NCBI RefSeq assembly: GCF_017792385.1
Contig: NZ_CP051230.1
Location: 2,790,001 to 2,854,000 of the forward strand
DNA from: Hyphomonas sp.
GTDB taxonomy: Bacteria > Pseudomonadota > Alphaproteobacteria > Caulobacterales > Hyphomonadaceae
Length of the DNA stretch: 64,000 bases
Direction: 5' to 3'
The position numbers were made by a program, and so were the translations under genes. The notes below the pieces were generated by a model, which did not search any database, had not been told where the DNA came from, and saw only the letters and a program-made list of their open reading frames with translations. Below, piece by piece: positions 42,456 through 52,015 of the stretch. Each line of letters begins with the position of its first letter. The stretch's first letter is position 1.

Positions 42456-42746
42456 ATGATTGGTGTGATTGCCAAACTGGCCATCCGCGATGGCAAGGAA
42501 GCGGAATTCGAGCAGGTCGCCAAGGATTTGATGGCGAAGGTGAAGGCCAATGAGCCGGGCTGCCTGACCTACCAGCTCTACAAGTCCAAGAAAGAGGCGA
42601 ACACCTATATCTTCATGGAACAGTATGCGAGCCAGGCTGATCTCGATTCTCACGGCAAGACCGAGTATTTCGCCGCCGCCGGCCCGAAGCTGGGCGCCTG
42701 TCTCGCGGGGGCACCGGAAATTTCCTACTTTGACAGCATCGACTGA
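42456..42746 (+). CDS. ABM-domain monooxygenase-like protein (YgiN/quinol monooxygenase type)
   Basis: A 96-residue single ABM domain. It starts MIGVIAKLAIRDGKEAEFEQ and has the central EPGCLTYQLYKSKKEANTYIFMEQYASQADLDSH pattern with the conserved Y-Q/E-W-like strand and His. The length is standard for these dimeric ferredoxin-like proteins, which oxidise quinols or aromatic substrates without cofactor; many have unknown substrates. A strong AGGAGG precedes the ATG. It is 14 bases from the downstream acyl-CoA dehydrogenase gene, so it is probably co-transcribed. Confidence 0.85.
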   Translation: MIGVIAKLAIRDGKEAEFEQVAKDLMAKVKANEPGCLTYQLYKSKKEANTYIFMEQYASQADLDSHGKTEYFAAAGPKLGACLAGAPEISYFDSID

Positions 42747-42760
42747 GCGGGGACTGGTCA

Positions 42761-43984
42761 ATGGATCTTTCATTTACCCGGGAAGATCTCGACTTCCAGC
42801 AGGAAGTGCGAGACTGGATCGCTGAAGCCTACACGCCTGAATTGCGTGCAAAAATGGCCATGTCGAAGAATGGTTATCTCGACAAGGAAGGCCAGGTTGA
42901 ATGGCAGAAAAAGCTATATGAAAAAGGTTGGGTCGCTCCGAACTGGCCCGAAAAGCATGGCGGACCGGGCCTGTCCCCGTCCCAGCGCTATATCCTGAAC
43001 ATGGAATTGTCGGCGGCCGGAACGCCGACGGTCAGCCCGATGGGCATTTCCATGGTTGCGCCCGTTCTGATGGCATTCGGGTCCGAAGAGCAGAAGGAAA
43101 AATACCTTCCTCCCATCCTCAGGTCCGATGTGTGGTGGTGTCAGGGCTATTCCGAACCGGGTGCCGGGTCGGACCTCGCCTCCCTCCAGATGAGCGCGGT
43201 GCGGGACGGTGACGACTACGTGCTGAACGGTTCCAAGATCTGGACGACGCACGCCCAATGGGCGGACATGATCTTCTGCCTTGTGCGCACCTCGAAGGAA
43301 GGTAAGCCACAGGAAGGCATCAGCTTCATCGTGTTTCCGATGACATTGCCCGGCATCACGGTGTCCGCGCTGCCGACCCTGGATGGTCCGCTCGAAGGCC
43401 AGCAGGAAATCAATCAGGTCTTCTTCGAGAATGTGCGTGTGCCGGTGGCCGAAGCGCTGGTGGGCGAGGAGAACAAGGGCTGGACCTACGCCAAGTACCT
43501 GCTGCAGTTCGAGCGGGGAAATGCCTACGCGCCCGGACTGCGCAACATGCTGCGCAAGGCCCGCAAGATTGCCAGCGTGGAACAAAATGATGGAGCGGCC
43601 CTGATCCGAGACCACGACTTCTCGCGGAAAATGGCCAATCTGGAAATCAAGGTGGACAGCCTGGATGCCACCGAACAGCGGATTTTCTCTGCCTTGTCGG
43701 CCGGTCAGGCTGTCGGCCCGGAAAGCTCGATGCTGAAATGCGAAGGGTCCGACACGCAACAGGCAATCACGGAACTGGTTCTGGAAGCGACCGGAGCCTA
43801 TGCGGCGCCCTTCATCCAGGACAGTTTTGCCGTGGCCCGGGCTGGCGCGAATGCAAACCTGCCCATGCCGGAGTACGCCGTTCCCGTTGCGCCGAGCTAT
43901 TTCAATTACCGCAAGACATCCATTTATGCCGGATCGAATGAGATCCAGCGCAACATCATGGCCAAGATGGTGCTGGGTCTGTGA
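42761..43984 (+). CDS. Acyl-CoA dehydrogenase
   Basis: A 407-residue FAD-dependent enzyme similar in layout to the one at 15113. It has WWCQGYSEPGAGSDLASLQMSAV (about 125-147), ILNGSKIWTTHAQ-type motif (here VLNGSKIWTTHAQWAD) and the C-terminal SIYAGSNEIQRNIMAKMVLGL. As in that protein the YEG glutamate is replaced (YAG), and the Glu in LLQFERGNAYAP is the candidate base. The region with PMPEYAVPVAPSYFNYRK before the C-terminal motif is typical of the pimeloyl-type branch. It overlaps the MFS gene (GTGA). Substrate unknown. Confidence 0.9.
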   Translation: MDLSFTREDLDFQQEVRDWIAEAYTPELRAKMAMSKNGYLDKEGQVEWQKKLYEKGWVAPNWPEKHGGPGLSPSQRYILNMELSAAGTPTVSPMGISMVAPVLMAFGSEEQKEKYLPPILRSDVWWCQGYSEPGAGSDLASLQMSAVRDGDDYVLNGSKIWTTHAQWADMIFCLVRTSKEGKPQEGISFIVFPMTLPGITVSALPTLDGPLEGQQEINQVFFENVRVPVAEALVGEENKGWTYAKYLLQFERGNAYAPGLRNMLRKARKIASVEQNDGAALIRDHDFSRKMANLEIKVDSLDATEQRIFSALSAGQAVGPESSMLKCEGSDTQQAITELVLEATGAYAAPFIQDSFAVARAGANANLPMPEYAVPVAPSYFNYRKTSIYAGSNEIQRNIMAKMVLGL

Positions 43985-45435
43985 CCTCTGCGGCGGTTCC
44001 CGCGACTCGCCGGCCCGGCCTGCTGACACAGCTGGCCTATGGCTTCGGGGGAACCGCCGAAGGCATCAAGAATAACGGGTTCGACTATTTCCTGCTGTTC
44101 TTCTACAGCAACATTCTGGGTGTGCATGCTGGCCAGGTCGGACTGGCTTTGCTCGTGGCGCTGGTGGTCGATGCGATCTCGGACCCGGTCGTCGGCTACT
44201 GGTCGGACAATCTGCGAACCCGGCTGGGGCGGCGCCATCCATTCATGTACGGCGCGCTGATACCGGTCGCGGTCGCGTATTTCCTCGCCTGGAACCCGCC
44301 CGGTGACCTGACAGGTAATGAGCTTTTTCCCTGGCTAGTGGGTGTGACCATCGCCGTGAGGCTGGGATTTACCTTCTATGAGGTGCCCAGCAATGCGCTG
44401 GCGGCGGAGCTGACCTCCGACTATGACGCCCGGACCGGGTTGATGTCATTCCGCTATTTCTTCGCCTGGATGGGCGGGCTCTCGATCCAGATCCTTCTCC
44501 TGTTCTTCCTGCTGACCCCCACCGAAGAGGTGCCGAATGGCTTCTTCAACCTTCAGGGCTGGCATACCTATGGCCTCGTCGCGGCGGTCTGCATCCTGAT
44601 AGCGGTCGCCGTCTGCGCGGGCGGCACGCATCGTCACATCAAGCATCTGAAAGCACCGCCCCAGGCGCGCAACCTCACCCTGACCCGGATCTTCCGGGAA
44701 ATCTTCGAGACCGTTTCAAACCGGTCTTTTCGGGCCCTGTTTCTCGCGACCCTGTTCGGATTGCTGGCGACCGGAATTTCGGCCACGCTGAACCAGTATA
44801 TCAACACCATCTTCTGGGGCTTTTCGCCGAAACAGATCGCTGGGCTGACGGTCGGCGTCTATGTTTCCGCCATCCTCGCCCTGGTCGTGGCGCCCTTGGC
44901 GGGGCGAGTTCTGGGCAAGAAGCGCGCCGCGATCCTGATTGGCATATTCGCATTCACGATAGCGCCATTGCCGGTCATTCTGCGTCTGTTCGGTCTGCTG
45001 CCTCCAAACGGCACCGAGGCGCTCTATACAATCATACTGGTCATCACCGTGTTCGATGTCGCGCTGATCATCGCCACTCAGATGTTGATGGGCGCCATGG
45101 TTGCCGACATCGTGGAGGACAGCGAACTTCAGACAGGTCGGCGGTCGGAAGGCATATTCTTCGCCGGGATCAGCTTCATCCGGAAACTGTCGCAAGGGGC
45201 AGGTGTGGTCACGGCCTCCTTCGTGCTCGCGGTTGCCGGCCTCAGCCAGGGCGTCGCGGCGCAGGCGCCCTCCAGCGAGTCGATCCGGCAGCTGGGAATT
45301 GGTTACGCCGCGAGCCTGCTGACCGCCTGGACGCTGATGCTGTTGTGTGTTTCGTTTTACCGGATCAGCCGGGAGAGCCACGAGGCCAATCTGGCGGCGC
45401 TGGCCGCGCGGGACGGGACAGAGACAACGCCCTGA
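43981..45435 (+). CDS. MFS transporter, GPH (MelB-like) family
   Basis: A 484-residue protein with about 12 membrane segments. Its signatures are AYGFGGTAEGIKNNGFDYFLLFFYSN near the N-terminus and VVDAISDPVVGYWSDNLRTRLGRRHPFMYGA (about 57-87), the D-P-x-x-G-x-x-S-D pattern of the glycoside-pentoside-hexuronide:cation symporters. These normally import sugars or glycosides with H+ or Na+. Linkage to an acyl-CoA dehydrogenase suggests the substrate may instead be a carboxylate or terpenoid-like compound, but that is speculation. The GTG start overlaps the upstream stop, so the three genes from 42456 form one operon. Confidence 0.87.
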   Translation: MTSAAVPATRRPGLLTQLAYGFGGTAEGIKNNGFDYFLLFFYSNILGVHAGQVGLALLVALVVDAISDPVVGYWSDNLRTRLGRRHPFMYGALIPVAVAYFLAWNPPGDLTGNELFPWLVGVTIAVRLGFTFYEVPSNALAAELTSDYDARTGLMSFRYFFAWMGGLSIQILLLFFLLTPTEEVPNGFFNLQGWHTYGLVAAVCILIAVAVCAGGTHRHIKHLKAPPQARNLTLTRIFREIFETVSNRSFRALFLATLFGLLATGISATLNQYINTIFWGFSPKQIAGLTVGVYVSAILALVVAPLAGRVLGKKRAAILIGIFAFTIAPLPVILRLFGLLPPNGTEALYTIILVITVFDVALIIATQMLMGAMVADIVEDSELQTGRRSEGIFFAGISFIRKLSQGAGVVTASFVLAVAGLSQGVAAQAPSSESIRQLGIGYAASLLTAWTLMLLCVSFYRISRESHEANLAALAARDGTETTP

Positions 45436-45503
45436 AAAATCTCACTGATTTTTCATGAAGTGAGGAATTGCGCCCATCTGCGCGCCGCAATAGAGCCATA
45501 GTC

Positions 45504-46925
45504 ATGGCCCATACACTCCGCATGACAAAACACGTTTCGAAACTCCTGGTTCTCGCCGGGCTTTCGGTGCTGGCGCTGCTTGCGCTGGCCATGATGCCAC
45601 TGTTCGCACAGGCCCAGCGCCTGCCGCAGTCGCAGACGGAAATAGATCTCAGTTTCGCCCCGCTTGTCCGGGAGGCCTCTCCCGCCGTGGTAAACGTGTT
45701 CACCGAGCGCATGGTGTCCAATCGTGTCTCGCCGATGGAGCAATTGTTCTTTGGAGACATGATCCCGAAGCAGCGGCGTCAGAATTCGCTCGGGTCCGGT
45801 GTGATCGTCTCGCCCGATGGCGTGATCGTCACCAACAATCACGTCATCGACGGAGCCGACTCCTTCCGCGTTGTCCTGAATGACCGGCGCGAATTTCCGG
45901 CTGAACTTGTCCTGGCGGACGAGCGCACCGATCTGGCAGTTCTGAAGATTGATCCGGAAGGCGTTGTCTTGCCCACGCTGCCCTATGCAGACACGCGGGC
46001 GGCGCAGGTTGGCGACCTCGTCCTGGCGATCGGCAATCCGTTTGGCGTGGGCCAGACCGTCACGAGCGGCATTATTTCCGCAACCGCCCGGACCGATGTG
46101 GGCATTACCGACTATGCGTTTTTCCTGCAAACGGACGCCGCAGTGAACCCCGGAAACTCCGGTGGTGCCTTGGTGAACACCAGGGGCGAGCTTGTCGGTG
46201 TGAACACTGCGATCTTCTCGCGGTCGGGTGGTTCGAACGGAATCGGCTTTGCCATTCCTGCCGAAATGGTCAAACGCGTGGTCGATGCGGCCATGAATGA
46301 GGGAACTTTCGTTCGGCCCTGGCTTGGGCTTGCCGCCCAATCGGTCAGCTATGATATCGCCAAGGCGCAAGGGCTGGACAGGCCGGTCGGCGTCATGGTC
46401 ACGGAAGTCTACGATGACGGTCCGGCGGACCAGTCCGGCTTGCGCCGCGGCGACCTCGTTACGGCCATTGACGGGCGCGAAGTGTATGACGAGAGGGGCC
46501 TGAAATTCCTCGCCGCCGTCCGCAATCCCGGAGAAGAGGCGATGCTGACCGTGCTGCGCGGCGGCAAGACGCAAAATATCGGCGTCACCGTTGAGCCGCC
46601 TCCGGGCGCGCGTGAAGCCGATGTGGTCCTGCTGGAAGGGCGCACCGCGTTTTCCGGCGCGCGCGTGGTCGAACTGTCTCCGCGTCTGGCCGAGGAAAAC
46701 GGGCTGGACCCGTTCCAGAAAGGGTCGGGCATATATGTTTATTCGGTCATGCGCCGGTCGATCGCACGGAATTTCTTCCGGCCCGGTGACATCATCCGGA
46801 CGGTAAACGGCGTTCAGACGAAGACCGTCAAGGATCTGGAAAACGCACTGGCGCAGGATTCCAGCAGCTGGGATATCGAAATCGAGCGCAACGGCCGCGT
46901 GGTGCGGGGCACCGTTCGCCTTTAA
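45504..46925 (+). CDS. DegP/DegQ-type periplasmic serine protease (Do family)
   Basis: A 473-residue HtrA protein. A signal peptide or anchor (LLVLAGLSVLALLALAMMPLFAQA) leads into a trypsin-like domain with the triad His in TNNHVIDG (about 113), Asp in ERTDLAVLKI (about 143) and Ser in NPGNSGGAL (about 219). Two PDZ domains follow (RPWLGLAAQSVSYDIAKAQGL and SGARVVELSPRLAEENGLD). It degrades or refolds misfolded envelope proteins. ATG 45504 is the most likely start; in-frame Met at 45522 is possible. It stands alone, 69 bases after the MFS gene. Confidence 0.93.
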   Translation: MAHTLRMTKHVSKLLVLAGLSVLALLALAMMPLFAQAQRLPQSQTEIDLSFAPLVREASPAVVNVFTERMVSNRVSPMEQLFFGDMIPKQRRQNSLGSGVIVSPDGVIVTNNHVIDGADSFRVVLNDRREFPAELVLADERTDLAVLKIDPEGVVLPTLPYADTRAAQVGDLVLAIGNPFGVGQTVTSGIISATARTDVGITDYAFFLQTDAAVNPGNSGGALVNTRGELVGVNTAIFSRSGGSNGIGFAIPAEMVKRVVDAAMNEGTFVRPWLGLAAQSVSYDIAKAQGLDRPVGVMVTEVYDDGPADQSGLRRGDLVTAIDGREVYDERGLKFLAAVRNPGEEAMLTVLRGGKTQNIGVTVEPPPGAREADVVLLEGRTAFSGARVVELSPRLAEENGLDPFQKGSGIYVYSVMRRSIARNFFRPGDIIRTVNGVQTKTVKDLENALAQDSSSWDIEIERNGRVVRGTVRL

Positions 46926-46937
46926 GCGGCGACCTGC

Positions 46938-48326
46938 TTATTCCGCAGCCACCCGCGTGCCCGCCGGAGGTGCTTCGTCGAACATGTCCATCATGATCCC
47001 ATAGGCATGTTCCAGTGGAAGTTTGTCCGCATGGACACGGCTGCTGCCGTCACGGGATTGCACCCAGAAGGCCCCGTCGCGGCAGTGCTGGGAATTGTTC
47101 ACCTGACCGACCAGCATGAACAGATCGTCGAAGGCGATGGATTTGCCCGTCTTGGCGTGCGTGAGTTCGAAGCCGGGCTCTGTCCTTGAGATCAACCCGC
47201 ACCAGAACATCACGCGATTTCCGGTGCGGCGCCATTCCATGATCGTCTTGCCGTTTGACTGCAGGGCGTCGAGGGTCGCTTCGGCCTCGATGGCTGCGTC
47301 TTCGCTGTCAAAACTGGCCCAGGCCTGATGGGTCATCACGGGCTCGAAACTGGTCGGTTGCGGGCCGCCGGCCCAGGCGAACAAATCCTTGAAGCTGTGG
47401 GGCCGGTAGACGAATTTGCCGCCGATATGTTCGTAGCGTGTATTGGCTTCCTGGCTGAGCGCCGTGGCCAGAACGATGCGGCCGCTCGGCCCGACGAGAT
47501 CGAACGCCTTGCCCACGATCGTGTCCATATGGCGATAGGAGTCTTCAACCGCGTCCCCGAAGTCCACCATTTCCCGTTCAGAGGGTTTCACCTGATAGGC
47601 ATCCGGTTCCATATGGCGCCAGTAACGGTGCTGCAGGAACGCTGTCGAGTTCGCGAAGAAGGTCGCAAATTTCGGGCGGCGCGATGACCAGGTATTGGCA
47701 AACACGTCCCAGAGCATCCAGTCCAGCACAAGCGCGCGGCGCCACTTGCGGTCTCCGGACGAGGTCTTTTCGCCGGCAATCTGACTCATGGCGGTTGTGA
47801 TCGTCTTCAGGGACAAGCCGTGGCCCAGCATGAACTTCACGAAGTTGAGGGCATCTGCCCGCGTCGGCCGGGCGTTCGGATTGGTGTGTTCGGCGACATG
47901 GAAGCTGATGAATTTGTGAAACGCGTCATAGGCCGGGTCGCTTGGGCGGACACCTGCGGACCAGGGATCCGGAACGAGAAAGACAGTGTCCTTGTGCGCA
48001 GAGTCGGCGTTCATCGATCCGAAGACAATGCTGTCCACTCCGGTTTCGGCCAGTCGGTCCCAGATGCGCGGCGTCTGGATGATATGGCCTTCGTCGAGTT
48101 CCTGGGCGCCATGCACGCTTTCGGGCTGGCCCGTGTGGAAGCTGGGCCACTGGACCCAGGGCTCAAGGGTCGGATCGTCGGTATGAGTGACATAGACGTC
48201 GGCGCTGTCATGCAGCTTCCTGAAATTCGGCAGGTCGCCGGCGTCCATCATGCGGTTCAGGATGGGCGGGCATAGCTCATTCAGTTCCAGAACGAGAATG
48301 GGTCCTGTCTTGTAATCTGACGTCAT
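46938..48326 (-). CDS. Alkaline phosphatase superfamily protein, unknown function
   Basis: A 462-residue protein with the alkaline-phosphatase-like N-terminal fold: ILVLELNELCPPILNRMMDAGDLPNFRKL (about 10-38), then EPWVQWPSFHTGQ (about 56-68), where the Ser matches the nucleophile position. GVDSIVFGSMNADSAHK and a late GGKFVYRPHSFKDLF follow. The Asp that usually binds metal in the first motif is Asn here, so metal use or activity may differ. No signal peptide or membrane helix is visible. The gene is on the minus strand, convergent with degP and 151 bases downstream of the P450 gene. Its role is not known. Confidence 0.72.
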   Translation of the reverse strand: MTSDYKTGPILVLELNELCPPILNRMMDAGDLPNFRKLHDSADVYVTHTDDPTLEPWVQWPSFHTGQPESVHGAQELDEGHIIQTPRIWDRLAETGVDSIVFGSMNADSAHKDTVFLVPDPWSAGVRPSDPAYDAFHKFISFHVAEHTNPNARPTRADALNFVKFMLGHGLSLKTITTAMSQIAGEKTSSGDRKWRRALVLDWMLWDVFANTWSSRRPKFATFFANSTAFLQHRYWRHMEPDAYQVKPSEREMVDFGDAVEDSYRHMDTIVGKAFDLVGPSGRIVLATALSQEANTRYEHIGGKFVYRPHSFKDLFAWAGGPQPTSFEPVMTHQAWASFDSEDAAIEAEATLDALQSNGKTIMEWRRTGNRVMFWCGLISRTEPGFELTHAKTGKSIAFDDLFMLVGQVNNSQHCRDGAFWVQSRDGSSRVHADKLPLEHAYGIMMDMFDEAPPAGTRVAAE

Positions 48327-48477
48327 TGTCCAATGTCCCCTCGCGACCAGGCGCCTTCTGCGCTGATCGCCGATTTAATGCATGAAACGGGCCATATGTC
48401 GATTGCGCAGGCCGCCCTCAGCAGCTGCGAGAGGACAGGTGAAGGATCGCTGGCAGGCTTGCGCGTTGCGTGGGCGG

Positions 48478-49743
48478 TCAGGCCGGGTGTTTCGGGTGAA
48501 GGATTACCGGCAGCTGTTCATATCCCAGCACGAAATTGGACAGGACCCGTTTCGGTTCACCGGTGACTTCAATCCGGTCAAACCGTTTCAGGATCTCCTC
48601 CCAGAGGATGCGCAACTGCATTTCCGCGACCCGGTTGCCCATGCAGCGATGGATACCGAAACCAAAGGATAGATGCCGCCGTGCATTGTCCCGATCTATG
48701 CGGAATTCATCGGGGTCCTCGATCACGTCCTCATCCCGGTTTCCGGAGACGTACCACATGACGACCTTGTCGCCCTTGCGGATCTTCTGGCCGCCGAGTT
48801 CTGTGTCTTCGGTGGCGATCCGGCGCATGTGCGCCAGCGGCGTCTGATAGCGGATGATTTCCGACACCATGTTCGGGATCAGGGACGGGTCGGCCCGCAG
48901 CTTGTCATACTCGGCGGGGAACTTGTTCAGGAAGTACACACCGCCGGATATCGAGTTCCGTGTCGTGTCATTGCCGCCGACAATCAGCAGCATGAGATTG
49001 CCGAGCAGCTCGATCGGATTGTCCACCATGTGCTTTGTGTCGTCGCTGTGGGCCAGCAGGGAGATGAAATCGAATTTGCGCGGCTGGGCGGCGCGTTCAT
49101 GCCAGAGCTGGGTGAAATAGGCGACGCACTCATTGAGGTGTTTCATCCGCCATTCCATGTCCGTGCCGACGACCCCCACCGCATCGCTGGTGGTGGCCAC
49201 ATCAGACCAGAAAGGCAGCTTGTGGCGGTCCTCGAAGGGGAAGTCGAACAGGGTTGCCAGCATCTGGGTGGTCAGCTCGATCGAGACCTTGTCGACCCAG
49301 TTGAATTCCTCGCCAACCGGCAGGCTGTCCAGAATGGTGCAGACGCGCTGCCGGATCAGGTCTTCGAGTTCCGATAATTGGGACGGCGCAACGGCAGGCT
49401 GCGCGACCTTGCGCTGGATGTCATGGATTGGCGGGTCCATCGCGATGAACATGGGCGGCTGGAAGTTATCGCTCGGGTCGCCGATGACGATGCTGGGTTC
49501 TGACGAGAACGTCTTGTGATTGGAGTCCACGGCAATGATGTCGTGATACTTCGTGACGGACCAATAGGCCCCAACCGCGCTTTCGGGGCAGTAGTGCACC
49601 GGAGCGTCCTGCCGCAATCGGCGGAAGTATTCGCCCTGCCGGTTGTTCAGGAATATCTCTGCTTTCGACACATCGAACGTGTCCAGCGGCAGGCTCCAGG
49701 GATCTGGAATCGTGCCTTCCGCCTCATACTCAGTATCGGCCAT
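48478..49743 (-). CDS. Cytochrome P450, CYP153-like alkane/fatty-acid hydroxylase
   Basis: A 421-residue soluble bacterial P450. It has the I-helix oxygen-activation motif VGGNDTTRNS (about 255-264), the K-helix ExxR in SEIIRYQTPL, and the heme-binding loop SFGFGIHRCMGNR with Cys at about 366. The segments HMRRIATEDTELGGQKIRKGDKVVMWYVSGNRDE and MLLIVGGNDTTRNSISGGVYF are very close to CYP153 terminal alkane hydroxylases from marine alphaproteobacteria. These need ferredoxin and ferredoxin reductase, which are not in the window. A dioxygenase gene lies 56 bases upstream on the same strand; acyl-CoA dehydrogenases elsewhere fit downstream oxidation. Confidence 0.9.
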   Translation of the reverse strand: MADTEYEAEGTIPDPWSLPLDTFDVSKAEIFLNNRQGEYFRRLRQDAPVHYCPESAVGAYWSVTKYHDIIAVDSNHKTFSSEPSIVIGDPSDNFQPPMFIAMDPPIHDIQRKVAQPAVAPSQLSELEDLIRQRVCTILDSLPVGEEFNWVDKVSIELTTQMLATLFDFPFEDRHKLPFWSDVATTSDAVGVVGTDMEWRMKHLNECVAYFTQLWHERAAQPRKFDFISLLAHSDDTKHMVDNPIELLGNLMLLIVGGNDTTRNSISGGVYFLNKFPAEYDKLRADPSLIPNMVSEIIRYQTPLAHMRRIATEDTELGGQKIRKGDKVVMWYVSGNRDEDVIEDPDEFRIDRDNARRHLSFGFGIHRCMGNRVAEMQLRILWEEILKRFDRIEVTGEPKRVLSNFVLGYEQLPVILHPKHPA

Positions 49744-49799
49744 GCTTTCCTCCCGTTTTTTCTTTCACTGTACGTGCGAAACTGGTGGCGGGCTAGCGG

Positions 49800-50642
49800 T
49801 CAGGCAGAGCCAATTGTTGTGCGGTGCAACAGGCGTGCGTGGCCGGGATACCCTCCGGTTGCCATGTGAAGCAGGCAGCGATTGTCCCACATAAGCAACA
49901 TGTTCGGCTGCCAGGTGTGGCGATACTGGAATTCAGGACGGGTCTGCCAGCGATAGAGTTCGGTCAGCAAATCCCATCCATCTTCCGCGCTCATGCCTTC
50001 AAACCCGGTGATATATCCAGCGGAGCCAAACACCGCCTTGCGGCCTGTTTCCGGATGCACCCGGATGATGTCATGGGTCTGGCTCGCTTGCGCTTCATTC
50101 GAGGCGATGATGGTCATGCTGCGGCCGCTGGCCTTGTCGGCGTCCCCGTACATGCCGTCCGGGGCATAGGCGTTCCGGGCCGAATGGATGGCGCGGCGGC
50201 CATCGAGCCGGGCTTTCAGATCATCCGGCATCCGCTCGTATGCCAGATACTGGTTTGCAAACAGCGTGTCGCCGCCCATGGGCGGGATCGTGATTCCGAA
50301 CAGGCACGTACCGCTGGGCGGGGACGATTGAAAGCTCCAGTCCGTGTGCCAGCTTTCAGCGAAGATCGGCGCGGTTTCGTCGGCCGCGCGCTGGACCGCG
50401 ATGATATGTTCATGGCCGGGAATGGGCGCGATGAATGGATCGTCGCCAAACGGGCCGAAATATTGCGTGAACCGTTCCAGGTCCTCATCGCTCATCTTCT
50501 GGTCCGGAAAGGACAGGACCTGATGGTCCAGCCAGGCAGCGCGAATGGCTGCCACCGTGTCAGTGTCCAGCTCGCTTGTCAGGTCCACGCCGCGGATTTC
50601 TGCGCCGCAAGCCTGACCGGTCGGTATGATCTCCAGTGTCAT
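49800..50642 (-). CDS. TauD/TfdA-family 2-oxoglutarate-dependent dioxygenase
   Basis: A 280-residue non-heme iron enzyme of normal length. Iron ligands are the H-x-D of SWHTDWSF (about residues 106-108) and the distal His in WDNRCLLHMATGGY. The Arg in HARLLHRTTI binds 2-oxoglutarate. The N-terminal IIPTGQACGAEIRGVDL is typical of TfdA/TauD. It hydroxylates an aliphatic or aryloxy substrate with O2 and 2-oxoglutarate; the substrate is unknown, although position next to a CYP153-like gene suggests an alkyl compound. The ATG at 50642 has GGAG upstream; longer frames are unlikely. It is divergent from rarA. Confidence 0.87.
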   Translation of the reverse strand: MTLEIIPTGQACGAEIRGVDLTSELDTDTVAAIRAAWLDHQVLSFPDQKMSDEDLERFTQYFGPFGDDPFIAPIPGHEHIIAVQRAADETAPIFAESWHTDWSFQSSPPSGTCLFGITIPPMGGDTLFANQYLAYERMPDDLKARLDGRRAIHSARNAYAPDGMYGDADKASGRSMTIIASNEAQASQTHDIIRVHPETGRKAVFGSAGYITGFEGMSAEDGWDLLTELYRWQTRPEFQYRHTWQPNMLLMWDNRCLLHMATGGYPGHARLLHRTTIGSA

Positions 50643-50703
50643 TATATGTGTCTCCTCCACTTGGCACCTTATCACGCCACGCAATCGCGCCTAGAACGTG
50701 CGC

Positions 50704-52011
50704 ATGAATGACCTGTTTTCCGCTTCCGGCCTGTCTGAAGGGGCGCCGCAGCCCCTCGCGGACCGTCTGCGCCCGAAAAGCCTGTCCGAAGTCGTCGGCC
50801 AGGACCACCTGCTCGGGCCGGACGGGCCATTGCGCCGGATGCTCGATGCCGGTCGCTTGTCGTCGATCATCCTTTGGGGCCCGCCGGGCGTGGGCAAGAC
50901 CACGATCGCGCGCTTGCTGGCGGCCGAGACCGATCTCGAATTCGAAGCGATCAGTGCCATCTTCTCCGGTGTGAAGGATTTGCGCGCGGCGTTTGACCGG
51001 GCTGAGGCAAGGCGTTCAACAGGGAAGGGCACATTGCTCTTCGTCGACGAGATCCACCGGTTCAACAAGGCGCAGCAGGATGGGTTCCTCCCTTTCGTGG
51101 AAGGCGGCGTCGTGACCCTGGTCGGGGCGACAACCGAGAATCCGAGCTTCGAGATCAATGGGGCCCTTTTGTCCCGCTGCCAGGTCATGGTGCTGAAACG
51201 GCTGGACGAGGACGGTCTTGGCCGGCTGATTGCGCGGGCGGAAACTCTGGAGAAAAAGGATCTGCCTCTGGAGCCGGCCGCGCGGGACGCCCTGATCGAC
51301 ATGGCCGATGGCGACGGGCGTTATCTTCTGAATCTGGTCGAGCAGGTCTACACGTTCGCCGGTACGGGCGTGCCGCTCACCGTGGAGGCCATGTCTGCTG
51401 CCCTGCAGAAACGCGCCCCTGCCTATGACAAGACTGGTGACGGGCACTACAACCTGATTTCCGCCCTTCACAAGTCCGTGCGCGGATCGGATCCGGACGC
51501 GGCGATGTACTGGTTCGCGCGCATGCTCGAAGGCGGAGAGGATCCCCGCTTCATCGCGCGCCGCCTGGTGGTGATGGCCAGTGAAGATATCGGGCTGGCG
51601 GACCCGACCGCGATGCTGGTGGCCGGAGAGGCCGCGCGGGCATTCGAGCGCCTGGGCGAGCCGGAGGGGCTGATCCCCTTGGCGCATTGTGTTGTGCACC
51701 TGGCCACGGCGCCGAAATCCAATGCTGCCTACATGGCGCTGAAGAGGGCGCGCGCAGCGGCACGGGCCACCGGCAGCCTGATGCCGCCCAAGACAATCCT
51801 CAACGCGCCCACCGGGATGATGAAGGCGCAGGGCTATGGCGAGGGGTACATCTATGATCATGACACGGAGGAGGGCGTGTCCGGACAGAACTATTTTCCC
51901 GATGAGATGGACCGGCCGGTATTCTATGATCCCAAGGGACATGGCCGCGAACGTGCCGTGCTGGAGCGGATGAGGCATGTGTCCGATATCCGGAAGCGGA
52001 CTCAGCGCTGA
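50704..52011 (+). CDS. rarA: Replication-associated recombination protein A (RarA/MgsA)
   Basis: A 435-residue AAA+ ATPase. It has the N-terminal LADRLRPKSLSEVVGQDHLLG, Walker A GPPGVGKTT (about 58-66), Walker B LLFVDEIHRFNKAQQD (about 113-128), sensor GATTENPSFEINGALLSR, and the MgsA C-terminal domain with RGSDPDAAMYWFARMLEGGEDPRFIARRLV. It acts at stalled replication forks, usually as a tetramer with SSB. ATG 50704 is used; a GTG six bases earlier is possible. The next gene begins five bases after the stop. Confidence 0.95.
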   Translation: MNDLFSASGLSEGAPQPLADRLRPKSLSEVVGQDHLLGPDGPLRRMLDAGRLSSIILWGPPGVGKTTIARLLAAETDLEFEAISAIFSGVKDLRAAFDRAEARRSTGKGTLLFVDEIHRFNKAQQDGFLPFVEGGVVTLVGATTENPSFEINGALLSRCQVMVLKRLDEDGLGRLIARAETLEKKDLPLEPAARDALIDMADGDGRYLLNLVEQVYTFAGTGVPLTVEAMSAALQKRAPAYDKTGDGHYNLISALHKSVRGSDPDAAMYWFARMLEGGEDPRFIARRLVVMASEDIGLADPTAMLVAGEAARAFERLGEPEGLIPLAHCVVHLATAPKSNAAYMALKRARAAARATGSLMPPKTILNAPTGMMKAQGYGEGYIYDHDTEEGVSGQNYFPDEMDRPVFYDPKGHGRERAVLERMRHVSDIRKRTQR

Positions 52012-52015
52012 CACC

